Source of the DNA: an uncultured Ruminococcus sp.
GTDB lineage: Bacteria > Bacillota > Clostridia > Oscillospirales > Ruminococcaceae
Reading direction: 5' to 3'
Assembly: GCA_947589205.1 (NCBI GenBank)
Contig: CANQCJ010000021.1
Coordinates: forward strand, 1 to 16,659
Length of the DNA: 16,659 bases
The notes below the pieces were generated by a model. The model did not search any database, was not told the DNA's origin, and worked only from the letters and a program-made list of their open reading frames with translations. Numbering within the stretch: the first letter of the stretch is position 1; each line of letters begins with the position of its first letter. Positions 1-5,543 of the stretch are shown one piece after another. The translations under genes were made by a program, and so were the position numbers.

Positions 1-50
1 GTATTGGGGTCGCTCAGGGCGGACGAGAGCGCGCTCATGATGTCGTCCAT
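1..50 (-). CDS. Small hypothetical protein, N-terminus only (partial at left edge)
   Basis: An ATG at 50..48 is preceded by AAGAAGG at good spacing and opens a frame reading MDDIMSALSSALSDPNT up to the window edge, so only 16-17 residues are visible. It starts 21 nt after the stop of the upstream small gene on the same strand and has no separate promoter, so the two are probably cotranscribed. The Asp/Ser/Leu-rich start with an SDPN motif echoes the DPN-rich C-terminus of its neighbour. Function cannot be assigned. Confidence 0.6.
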   Translation of the reverse strand, partial: MDDIMSALSSALSDPN

Positions 51-71
51 TTGTACACACCTTCTTTTAAA

Positions 72-314
72 TTATTTTTTCATGAATTTACTTAGCAAAG
101 CCGAAGCGTTCGGGTCGTTCAAAAGCCTTTGCAAAAGCGCAGGGTCGCTCATTACTTTTCTCAGATCGGGGTTTTTGGTCATGGCTTTTTCTAATTCCCC
201 GCTTTCAAGCTTTCGCTTAAGCTCGCTCTCGGAACAGCCCATTTTTTTTGCCGCCGCAGAGAGCAGCTTGTCAAATACGGCGGGATTTAAATTTTTGTTC
301 AAATTATTCGTCAT
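72..314 (-). CDS. Small helical hypothetical protein, 80 aa
   Basis: An 80-residue, highly charged protein without a signal peptide, membrane segment or cysteine pair. It is predicted to be all helical, with a Ser-Glu-Ser-Glu-Leu-Lys stretch around residues 28-34 and a C-terminal half rich in DP/DPN turns (SDPALL, NDPNAS). The ATG at 314 follows AAAGGAG with 8 nt spacing. It is the first gene of a leftward unit continuing into the partial gene at the edge, and is divergent from the phosphoesterase gene. I recognise no domain. Real-gene status rests on the ribosome site, promoter and plausible composition; function unknown. Confidence 0.7.
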   Translation of the reverse strand: MTNNLNKNLNPAVFDKLLSAAAKKMGCSESELKRKLESGELEKAMTKNPDLRKVMSDPALLQRLLNDPNASALLSKFMKK

Positions 315-376
315 AAAAATTTCTCCTTTATTTGAAAAAAAGTTGTATATTTTTGAAACAAAATATGATATGATTG

Positions 377-405
377 ATTATATACATACGCTTTTGGTTT
401 TGCAA
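377..405 (-). promoter_or_regulatory. Putative promoter of the leftward small-gene unit
   Basis: On the minus strand a TTGCAA -35 (400-405) lies 17 nt from a perfect TATAAT -10 (377-382). The start would be near 370, giving a leader of about 56 nt before the ATG at 314. The -35 is imperfect, so this is a moderate call. No comparably good promoter was found for the divergent + strand gene; TTGTAT at 343 and TATGAT at 364 are only 15 nt apart. Confidence 0.5.
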
Positions 406-426
406 GGATCGGAGGTTTTGATCTGA

Positions 427-906
427 ATGCGGCTGGTCGTTTTTTCTGACACACACGGAAATTTTACCGCTGCACGCGAGATCATTGAACGTAACCCGGA
501 GGTCTATACGTTCATTTTTCTCGGCGACGGCGAACGCGATATAGATAAGCTCAGGATAATTTATCCCGAAAAAATGATACTTAACGTTGCGGGCAACTGC
601 GATTTCAGCTCCTTTACGCCCAACAGCGATATCTACAACGCCGGAAAGGTCAAGGTGTTCTTTACTCACGGACACCGCTTCGGCGTTAAATACGGCGTTG
701 ACAAGATACTCGCTAAGGCTAAGGAGGTCGGCGCAAGCGTCGCTCTGTTCGGGCATACTCATGAGAGATATTATTCCTACATCGACGGGGTGCATTTGCT
801 TAACCCCGGAAGCGCCGCCTGCCCGCGCGACGGAAAACGCTCCTCCTACGCTTATGTCGATATTACCCCCAACGGGATAATGTGCAGCCATGTGGAGCTT
901 TCTTAA
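427..906 (+). CDS. YfcE/MJ0936-type metallophosphoesterase
   Basis: 159 aa, the usual length of the compact YfcE-like calcineurin-fold phosphodiesterases. All metal-binding blocks are present in order: DTHG (Asp8, His10), GDGE (Asp34), GNCD (Asn57), THGH (His81) and GHTH (His110, His112). Family members hydrolyse phosphodiester model substrates using two divalent metals, often manganese; the physiological substrate is usually unknown. The protein is cytosolic, with no signal peptide. The start is supported by GGAGG at 411-415. It appears monocistronic and ends about 90 nt before the next promoter. In other Firmicutes such genes often lie beside rdgB; that neighbour is absent here. Confidence 0.9.
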   Translation: MRLVVFSDTHGNFTAAREIIERNPEVYTFIFLGDGERDIDKLRIIYPEKMILNVAGNCDFSSFTPNSDIYNAGKVKVFFTHGHRFGVKYGVDKILAKAKEVGASVALFGHTHERYYSYIDGVHLLNPGSAACPRDGKRSSYAYVDITPNGIMCSHVELS

Positions 907-985
907 CTATTATATGCCGATAGGTTTGAAAACTTGAAGCTTTCAACTTGTGGAATTTATACAAAATTTATGTTAAAAATTTATT

Positions 986-1014
986 AAATAAAGCATTGAA
1001 AAAATGCTTTATTT
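986..1014. repeat. Perfect 11-bp inverted repeat overlapping a promoter
   Basis: AAATAAAGCAT (986-996) and ATGCTTTATTT (1004-1014) form a perfect inverted repeat with a 7-nt loop. The loop begins inside the -35 box at 996-1001. It may be a weak terminator for the upstream phosphoesterase transcript (stem followed by T-rich sequence), an operator for the downstream gene, or both. Confidence 0.7.
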
Positions 1015-1024
1015 GTGTTATAAT
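996..1024 (+). promoter_or_regulatory. Promoter of the phosphoribosyltransferase-like gene
   Basis: TTGAAA (996-1001), a 17-nt spacer and TATAAT (1019-1024) give a near-perfect sigma-A promoter. The start would be near 1031, leaving a leader of about 32 nt that carries the GGAAAGGAAAG ribosome site. Confidence 0.85.
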
Positions 1025-1062
1025 ATTATTGATATTTCTACCCGGAAAGGAAAGATAATTTT

Positions 1063-1692
1063 ATGGAAAACCGTGAACAGATGATAGATTCGCCGAAGAA
1101 CAACAGGATAAAGATCGGCATTATCCCCGGTCATTTCGCGACCAATCACTCGCACGTTAATTATTATGTCGATCTTACCGCCATAAAGACGGGGCATAAA
1201 ATGGCTAAGGAGGCAGCAAAACAGCTCGCTATGGGCTATGTGAGCACCAATATAGATACCATTATCTGCCTCGAGGGCACGGAGATGCTGGGCGCGTTTT
1301 TGGCGGAGAGCCTGTCGGAGAACGGCATAAACAAGGGCTCGGATATTACCGTTGTAACGCCGGAGCTTAATATGAACAATCAGATGATCTTCCGCGATAA
1401 TACGCAGAAGAAGATCTGGGGCAAGCAGGTGCTGCTGCTTATCGCTTCGGCTTCGACCGGTAAAAGTATAAACCGCGCGGTCGATTGTCTTAAATATTAC
1501 AACGGTGAGCTTGCCGCCATCGGGGCTATCTTCTCCGCGATAAAGACCTCCGGAGGTATCGACGTTCACGCGATATTTACCGCCGAGGATCTGCCGCGCT
1601 ATGAGACCTACTCGTCCGCCGAGTGTCCGATGTGCGCGAGCAAGCAGAAGATCGACGCTATCGTCAACAGCTTCGGATATTCTAAAATTTAA
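1063..1692 (+). CDS. Orotate phosphoribosyltransferase-like protein with atypical PRPP loop
   Basis: 209 aa, type I phosphoribosyltransferase fold. Residues 68-81 (IICLEGTEMLGAFLA) match the conserved 'E-x-x-G-x-x-x-A' strand/helix of orotate PRTases. Residues 123-135 (VLLLIASASTGKS) sit where the PRPP loop should be, and the STGKS end fits. However, the two acidic residues that normally precede it (DD or DE) are replaced by Ala and Ser. A C-terminal CPMC pair (Cys188, Cys191) resembles half of a zinc site. The expected reaction for the family is orotate + PRPP to OMP in pyrimidine synthesis, but the altered loop and absence of other pyr genes leave substrate and activity uncertain. It has its own promoter and a strong terminator. 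Confidence 0.75.
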   Translation: MENREQMIDSPKNNRIKIGIIPGHFATNHSHVNYYVDLTAIKTGHKMAKEAAKQLAMGYVSTNIDTIICLEGTEMLGAFLAESLSENGINKGSDITVVTPELNMNNQMIFRDNTQKKIWGKQVLLLIASASTGKSINRAVDCLKYYNGELAAIGAIFSAIKTSGGIDVHAIFTAEDLPRYETYSSAECPMCASKQKIDAIVNSFGYSKI

Positions 1693-1703
1693 AGCTTTTT
1701 GCG

Positions 1704-1735
1704 GCTGTCATGCGTTTTGCATGGCAGCTTTTTTT
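1704..1735 (+). terminator. Intrinsic terminator after the PRTase-like gene
   Basis: A 10-bp stem (1704-1713 with 1719-1728, one G-U pair) and a GTTTT loop are followed by seven T (1729-1735). It lies directly after the stop codon at 1692. Confidence 0.9.
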
Positions 1736-1740
1736 ATGCC

Positions 1741-1768
1741 AAAAAAATCCCCCGTGCGAACACGGGGG
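1741..1768 (-). terminator. Intrinsic terminator of the pilin-like gene
   Basis: On the minus strand CCCCCGTG and CACGGGGG (1749-1768) pair perfectly around a TTCG tetraloop and are followed by a seven-T run (1741-1747). It sits 46 nt past the pilin stop and abuts the opposing terminator, giving two separate hairpins between convergent genes. Confidence 0.9.
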
Positions 1769-1814
1769 ACGAAACTTTTTTAGTTTTTACTGTTAGATAT
1801 TTACTGTACTAATA

Positions 1815-2348
1815 TTAGTCAGCAGCGTGGCTTCCGTCGACCTTCCAGTAGTCGGTATCAGTAACGGCTGTAGGAGCCTTGGAATTCTGCCAGTTCTCCC
1901 AAGAGATAGCGTCAGGATACTGACCTACCATCTCGTCGTCGGGAGTCTTAGCCCAGTGAACAACTACGGAATTAGCTTCGCCGTTGATCTTGTGAGAAGA
2001 TACGTTAACGCAGCCGGACTCGTCGCCGTTAGAAGCGAGAGCAGAAGCTATAGCCTTGAGACCTGCTTGAGTAGATGCAGAGTACTGATTGGGGTTAGAG
2101 CAGTCGATGTAAGATACCGCAGCCAGAGAAGCGATAGACGAAGCAGGACCATGACCCTTTGTTTCCTGATCAGCTACATACTCGGTAGCAGCGTTGTAAG
2201 CGGTCTTGGCGTTTGAGTTTGCGGTCTTAAGTCTGGACTTCTTAACATAGTTAAGCATTGAAGGAACAAGAATAGCTGCCAGAACGCCGATTATGGCAAT
2301 AACTACTACAAGTTCAACCAGAGTAAAACCTTTCTGTGACTTCTTCAT
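1815..2348 (-). CDS. Type IV pilin-like major subunit (prepilin)
   Basis: 177 aa with a class III prepilin leader: a short basic MKKSQKG, then the methylated-Phe helix FTLVELVVVIAIIGVLAAI. Cleavage is expected between Gly7 and Phe8 by a prepilin peptidase, and Glu12 is the conserved mature Glu5. Residues 8-32 form the hydrophobic assembly helix. The C-terminal domain has two cysteines (83 and 113) that could form a disulfide. The start is set by GGAGGG about 8 nt upstream. No assembly ATPase, platform protein or peptidase is in the window, so the machinery lies elsewhere. Two consensus promoters and a strong terminator point to a highly expressed single-gene unit. It could be a pilus or pseudopilus subunit; pilin-like proteins in ruminococci have been tied to cellulose adhesion, but that role here is only inference. 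Confidence 0.9.
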   Translation of the reverse strand: MKKSQKGFTLVELVVVIAIIGVLAAILVPSMLNYVKKSRLKTANSNAKTAYNAATEYVADQETKGHGPASSIASLAAVSYIDCSNPNQYSASTQAGLKAIASALASNGDESGCVNVSSHKINGEANSVVVHWAKTPDDEMVGQYPDAISWENWQNSKAPTAVTDTDYWKVDGSHAAD

Positions 2349-2437
2349 AGAAAAATCCCTCCATAAAAAATTTTAAAATTTATAAAGCACCGCGTTAAAG
2401 CGGATAACTTTTCCATTTAGGGTCTCGCTGTAATTAT

Positions 2438-2466
2438 ATTATATAGCGTTGTGTCGGATTTGTCAA
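2438..2466 (-). promoter_or_regulatory. Proximal promoter of the pilin-like gene
   Basis: A perfect TTGACA (2461-2466), 17-nt spacer and perfect TATAAT (2438-2443) on the minus strand. The leader of about 80 nt contains CCGC...GCGG (2393-2406 region), a small hairpin. Confidence 0.9.
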
Positions 2467-2470
2467 TAAC

Positions 2471-2590
2471 TTTTAGCAAACTTTTTTAAATTTTGTATGG
2501 TTGCACAAAACTTATATAAAGATTTAGATATTTTAACTATTCGTTGTTTGTTAATAACTTTATCCGTGTTTTTAAGCTTCTTTGCTAAAA
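2471..2590. repeat. 10-bp inverted repeat bracketing the interval between two pilin promoters
   Basis: TTTTAGCAAA at 2471-2480 and TTTGCTAAAA at 2581-2590 are perfect reverse complements 100 bp apart. One arm lies just upstream of the proximal -35 box and the other just downstream of the distal -10 box. The interval itself is AT-rich and has no open frame that I would call. The arms could be operator half sites or could close a long stem in the distal transcript. Confidence 0.6.
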
Positions 2591-2592
2591 CT

Positions 2593-2621
2593 ATTATAAC
2601 GCGTTAAAAACGCTTTGTCAA
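2593..2621 (-). promoter_or_regulatory. Distal promoter upstream of the pilin-like gene
   Basis: A perfect TTGACA (2616-2621), 17-nt spacer and TATAAT (2593-2598) on the minus strand. The spacer holds the palindrome GCGTTAAAAACGC (2601-2613), a candidate operator. Transcripts would start near 2586 and run about 155 nt to the proximal promoter and on into the pilin gene, or give a short RNA. Confidence 0.7.
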
Positions 2622-2720
2622 TAGGTATTTTATATTTTTGTCATAATGAACAATAATTGCTTAACAAACTTAACAAAATATTGCATTTTCCATCATCGGC
2701 TTTTTTGCATAAAAACGCGC

Positions 2721-2749
2721 TTGACAAAGGCTTTCAACGGTGGTATAAT
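2721..2749 (+). promoter_or_regulatory. Promoter of the lipoprotein-response regulator-HPr operon
   Basis: A perfect TTGACA (2721-2726), 17-nt spacer and TATAAT (2744-2749) with an extended TG at 2741-2742. Transcription would start near 2756, so in-frame codons upstream of the ATG at 2783 would not be translated. Confidence 0.9.
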
Positions 2750-2782
2750 ATAAATAGTATAGGAAAAAAGGAGCTTTTTAAC

Positions 2783-4111
2783 ATGAGGTATCTATCGCTG
2801 ACGGCGATAACTGCCGCGGCGGTCCTGTTGAGCGGCTGTTCGGGAATGAATTTTTCGATAGACGATCTTCTCGCCGCCCCGAAGCTCACCGAGGAGCAGA
2901 CGCAGATACACGAAGCTCTTATCTCCGCAGTCGGCAGGGGGATAACCCTGAAATATCCGAGGAACGGTACGAACCGTTCGGCGTATGTGGTAGCCGATTT
3001 TGACGATGAGCCGACAGAGGAGGCGCTGGTGTTCTATGAGTATTCCTCCGCGGAAAACGACGGTATACGGGTAAACCTGCTCGATAAAAACGCTGACGGC
3101 GATTGGTACTCGGTAAAGGAGCTTGCCGGCGCGGGCACGGAGATAGACCAGGTGATAATCTCGCCTATGGGTCACGCCGGAGAAATGGATATCCTCGTCG
3201 GCTATCAGAACCCTGCGGGGGAGAATAATCTTGAGATATACACATATTCGTCGGACGGCTTTGTGCGCATAGGCACGGACAGCTATTCGCTTCTTGAAGC
3301 GATAGACATAAACAGCGACGGCTCGGACGAGCTTATAACGGTGCAAAGGACAGCCGATGCGGAAACGGGAATAATAAGCTCGCGGGCGTATCTGCTGACA
3401 GTTTCGGATAATGAGATAACCAAGGACGACGGAATAGATCTCTGCGACGATGTGCAGAGCTTTGTGCGCGCCTACAGCGGAAGGCTTTCGGGCGGCGACC
3501 CGGCGGTATATATAGACGAGCTTGACAGCGGCGGAATGCTGCGGACGGAGATAATCTTCTACCGCTATTCCGGCTTGCAGGATCCGGTGAGGCAGCGTTA
3601 TGAAAAAATGCTGCCGCTGTGTACGCGGCCTGCGGGGTATTTCTGCGCGGATATAGACGGCGACGGAGTGTACGAGATCCCCTCGACCAAGCCGATGTTA
3701 GGCTATGAAAACGCGGTAGCAGAGGAACAGCTTTACCGCACGACGTGGAGCGAATACCGTGATTTCTACGAGCTTGCGCCGAAGCTTTCGGGGTATTACA
3801 ACGTAACGGAGGGCTATATGATGAGCTTCCCCTCCCGCTGGAACGACGATGTAACGGTAAAGCCCGACCCGGAAACGCTCGAGACGGTCTTTTATAAATA
3901 CGCGGGAGACATAAACGCGCAGATGACCGAGCTTATGAGAATAAAGACGGTCACGAAAAACGAGTCGGAGGAATTTCTTCACGACGGATACAGTCTGATA
4001 GCGTCGCGCGGACAGATAGACTATCTTGTAAAGCTCCCGACAAATATGCGCGAACAGATGATACTTACCTTTGACGAGGTGCAGAATAATTTTTATCCGT
4101 TAAGTTACTAA
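2783..4111 (+). CDS. Lipoprotein with FG-GAP/VCBS-like Asp-rich loops
   Basis: 442 aa. The N-terminus is a lipoprotein signal (MRYLSLTAITAAAVLLSGC), with the lipobox LLSGC putting the lipidated Cys at 19. The mature protein should therefore be anchored outside the cytoplasmic membrane. Asp-rich loops at about 72-79, 175-183 (DINSDGSDE) and 290-298 (DIDGDGVYE), each before a beta-strand, resemble the Ca-binding loops of FG-GAP/VCBS propeller blades. The C-terminal region (about 330-442) has no motif I recognise. The ATG at 2783 was chosen over a frame open from 2657 because AAAAGGAG lies 9 nt upstream, the signal peptide begins there, and the promoter lies inside the longer frame. It is the first gene of an operon with a response regulator 27 nt downstream, suggesting a cell-surface sensory or accessory role. 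That role is inference. Confidence 0.85.
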   Translation: MRYLSLTAITAAAVLLSGCSGMNFSIDDLLAAPKLTEEQTQIHEALISAVGRGITLKYPRNGTNRSAYVVADFDDEPTEEALVFYEYSSAENDGIRVNLLDKNADGDWYSVKELAGAGTEIDQVIISPMGHAGEMDILVGYQNPAGENNLEIYTYSSDGFVRIGTDSYSLLEAIDINSDGSDELITVQRTADAETGIISSRAYLLTVSDNEITKDDGIDLCDDVQSFVRAYSGRLSGGDPAVYIDELDSGGMLRTEIIFYRYSGLQDPVRQRYEKMLPLCTRPAGYFCADIDGDGVYEIPSTKPMLGYENAVAEEQLYRTTWSEYRDFYELAPKLSGYYNVTEGYMMSFPSRWNDDVTVKPDPETLETVFYKYAGDINAQMTELMRIKTVTKNESEEFLHDGYSLIASRGQIDYLVKLPTNMREQMILTFDEVQNNFYPLSY

Positions 4112-4138
4112 ACAGCAAAAGGAAGGTCAAGATAGGAA

Positions 4139-4843
4139 ATGAATAAGAAAGTGCTTGTATGCGAGGACGAGGAGTCCATTCGTGATTTCGTAGTAATAAA
4201 TCTTAAAAGAAGCGGTTATGACGTAGTAGACGTAGACTGCGGCGAGGAAGCGATCAAAGCGTTTGAAAACGAGGAGAACGGTTTTGACGTCGCGCTTCTC
4301 GACATAATGATGCCGGGGATAGACGGTATGCAGGTATGTAAAAGGTTCCGCGAAAAGAGCGAAACTATGGGTATAATAATGCTGTCCGCCAAATCGCAGG
4401 AAATGGACAAGATCTCATCGCTGATGATGGGCGCGGACGATTATATTACAAAGCCGTTTTCCATTTCCGAGCTGATAGCGCGCGTAGACGCGGTATGCCG
4501 CAGGGTAAGCATGGTGCATTCAAAGAGCGAAACGTCCTCCGTCATAACGAGCGGACCGTTCACGTTAAATCTCAAAAGCCGCACGGTTTTCAAAAACGGC
4601 GCGCAGATAGACTTGACGCAGGTAGAATACCAGATAATGGAATATTTTTTCAAAAATCAGAACACCGCTCTCGACAGGAGCAGTATATTAAATCACATCT
4701 GGGGCGAAAGCTATTACGGCGACGACAAGATCGTTGACGTCAACATACGCAGAATAAGAATGAAGATCGAGGACGAGCCGTCAAATCCGCGTTATATCCT
4801 CACGATCTGGGGATTCGGATATAAGTGGGCGATGGGCGGCTGA
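4139..4843 (+). CDS. OmpR/PhoB-family response regulator
   Basis: 234 aa. The receiver domain covers about 1-120 with acidic pocket Glu9-Asp10-Glu11, phosphoacceptor Asp55 (LLDIMMPG), Ser83 as the switch hydroxyl and Lys105 in TKPFS. The DNA-binding winged helix covers about 138-232, with the recognition-helix stretch VDVNIRRIRMKIE and the terminal IWGFGYKW wing. It should bind DNA as a dimer after phosphorylation. It has no kinase gene beside it; it sits between a lipoprotein gene (27 nt gap) and an HPr gene (33 nt gap). The only histidine kinase in the window is about 7.7 kb away on the other strand. The start is supported by AAAAGGAAGG upstream. Confidence 0.95.
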   Translation: MNKKVLVCEDEESIRDFVVINLKRSGYDVVDVDCGEEAIKAFENEENGFDVALLDIMMPGIDGMQVCKRFREKSETMGIIMLSAKSQEMDKISSLMMGADDYITKPFSISELIARVDAVCRRVSMVHSKSETSSVITSGPFTLNLKSRTVFKNGAQIDLTQVEYQIMEYFFKNQNTALDRSSILNHIWGESYYGDDKIVDVNIRRIRMKIEDEPSNPRYILTIWGFGYKWAMGG

Positions 4844-4876
4844 CAGACCTTTTTTTAAGAAAGGAGACGGCGCATT

Positions 4877-5134
4877 ATGAAAGAATTTACCTACACGATA
4901 AGAGACGAGCTGGGACTTCACGCGAGAGCGGCGGGCGAGCTTGTCAAAAAGGCGAAGAGCTTCAAGAGCAGCATCAAGCTTGAAAAGGACGGCAGGACAG
5001 CCTCGGCGACCGGAATGTTTGCGATAATGGGTCTGTGCGTCAAGCAGCACGACACCGTAACGGTGAAGGTCTCCGGAGAGGACGAGGACAACGCCGCGAG
5101 ATCTCTCGAAGAATTTTTTGCCGCCAATCTCTGA
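4877..5134 (+). CDS. HPr-family phosphocarrier protein lacking Ser46
   Basis: 85 aa, standard HPr length. The active-site block GLHARAAG places His15 and Arg17 correctly for phosphate acceptance from enzyme I. By alignment with the canonical SIMGVMSLG segment, the regulatory Ser46 position is Gly (TGMFAIMGLCV, 45-55), so HPr-kinase control of the kind that drives CcpA catabolite repression should be absent; Thr45 is a possible but unproven substitute. The start follows AAGGAG (4861-4866) at 10 nt. It is the last gene of the operon with the response regulator, an unusual neighbour, and is followed by a strong terminator. No PTS enzyme I or HPr kinase is present in the window. Confidence 0.9.
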   Translation: MKEFTYTIRDELGLHARAAGELVKKAKSFKSSIKLEKDGRTASATGMFAIMGLCVKQHDTVTVKVSGEDEDNAARSLEEFFAANL

Positions 5135-5146
5135 ATAGAAATTTTT

Positions 5147-5188
5147 TCCGCGCAGCGTTTTTCAGATCCGCTGCGCGGATATTTTTTT
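5147..5188 (+). terminator. Strong terminator of the HPr operon
   Basis: TCCGCGCAGCG (5147-5157) pairs perfectly with CGCTGCGCGGA (5169-5179), followed by seven T at 5182-5188. It starts 12 nt after the HPr stop. Confidence 0.95.
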
Positions 5189-5193
5189 ATCGT

Positions 5194-5246
5194 AAAAACG
5201 CCCCGACCCGCTTCGGCATCTTATACAAAACGCCTTAGCGGGTCGG
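5194..5246 (-). terminator. Probable terminator for leftward transcription from amt
   Basis: CCGACCCGCT (5203-5212) and AGCGGGTCGG (5237-5246) are a perfect 10-bp inverted repeat; inner GGC/GCC pairs can extend it. On the minus strand the stem is followed four bases later by five T (5194-5198). It would end the amt transcript about 300 nt past the stop codon, leaving a long structured 3' untranslated region. Confidence 0.5.
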
Positions 5247-5292
5247 AACGCTATAATTTATAAGTGGGATGGGCTTGGTTTGAGCGAAGCTC

Positions 5293-5346
5293 AGCGTCTA
5301 AGCGGAGCACAGCGTCTAAGCGGAGCACAGCGTCTAAGCGGAGCTT
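5293..5346. repeat. Three tandem copies of an 18-bp repeat
   Basis: The unit AGCGTCTAAGCGGAGCAC occurs at 5293-5310 and 5311-5328, and a third copy at 5329-5346 differs only in its last two bases. The last copy runs into GTCTAAGC-GGA-GCTTAGAC, an 8-bp inverted repeat. It lies in the gap between convergent genes and has no spacers, so it is not a CRISPR array. Confidence 0.9.
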
Positions 5347-5543
5347 AGACTTGAAGTTTTGCTTTTAGGTCTAAGACCTCAATTTCGCTGCGCGAAACCG
5401 CAAAGCTTTCGGTCTTTTTGTCTGAACTTGCTCAATGTTTAGTTTTGCTCAGACTTGGGAGCTTCATTGTTTAAGCTGTTTAAGCTGTGAAGCTCCTTAT
5501 TCTGTCTGAGCTGCCGGAGGTCAGTTGAAATGTATCCTGTTAA
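5347..5543. repeat. Hairpin-dense intergenic stretch
   Basis: No credible gene lies here. Successive inverted repeats are visible: AGGTCT-A-AGACCT near 5368-5380, TTTCGC-TGC-GCGAAA near 5383-5397, GTCTGA/TCAGAC at 5420-5425 and 5449-5454, and the 9-bp GGAGCTTCA/TGAAGCTCC at 5458-5466 and 5488-5496. The loop of the last holds two copies of TGTTTAAGC. None has a clear T-run on either strand. The region would form most of the 3' untranslated RNA of amt, or it is a decayed repeat family. Confidence 0.6.

Noticed and set aside
328..891. 187-codon minus-strand open frame
   Set aside because: Antisense to the metallophosphoesterase, whose catalytic motifs are complete on the + strand.
2657..2782. 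42-residue N-terminal extension of the lipoprotein
   Set aside because: The promoter lies inside it, so it would not be transcribed, and it would bury the lipoprotein signal.
5252..5257. TATAAT in the repeat-rich spacer as a promoter for a small RNA
   Set aside because: No -35-like hexamer lies 16-18 nt upstream; it is probably chance in AT-rich DNA.
5293..5346. Possible CRISPR array
   Set aside because: The three 18-bp copies are directly adjacent with no spacers and no cas genes nearby.
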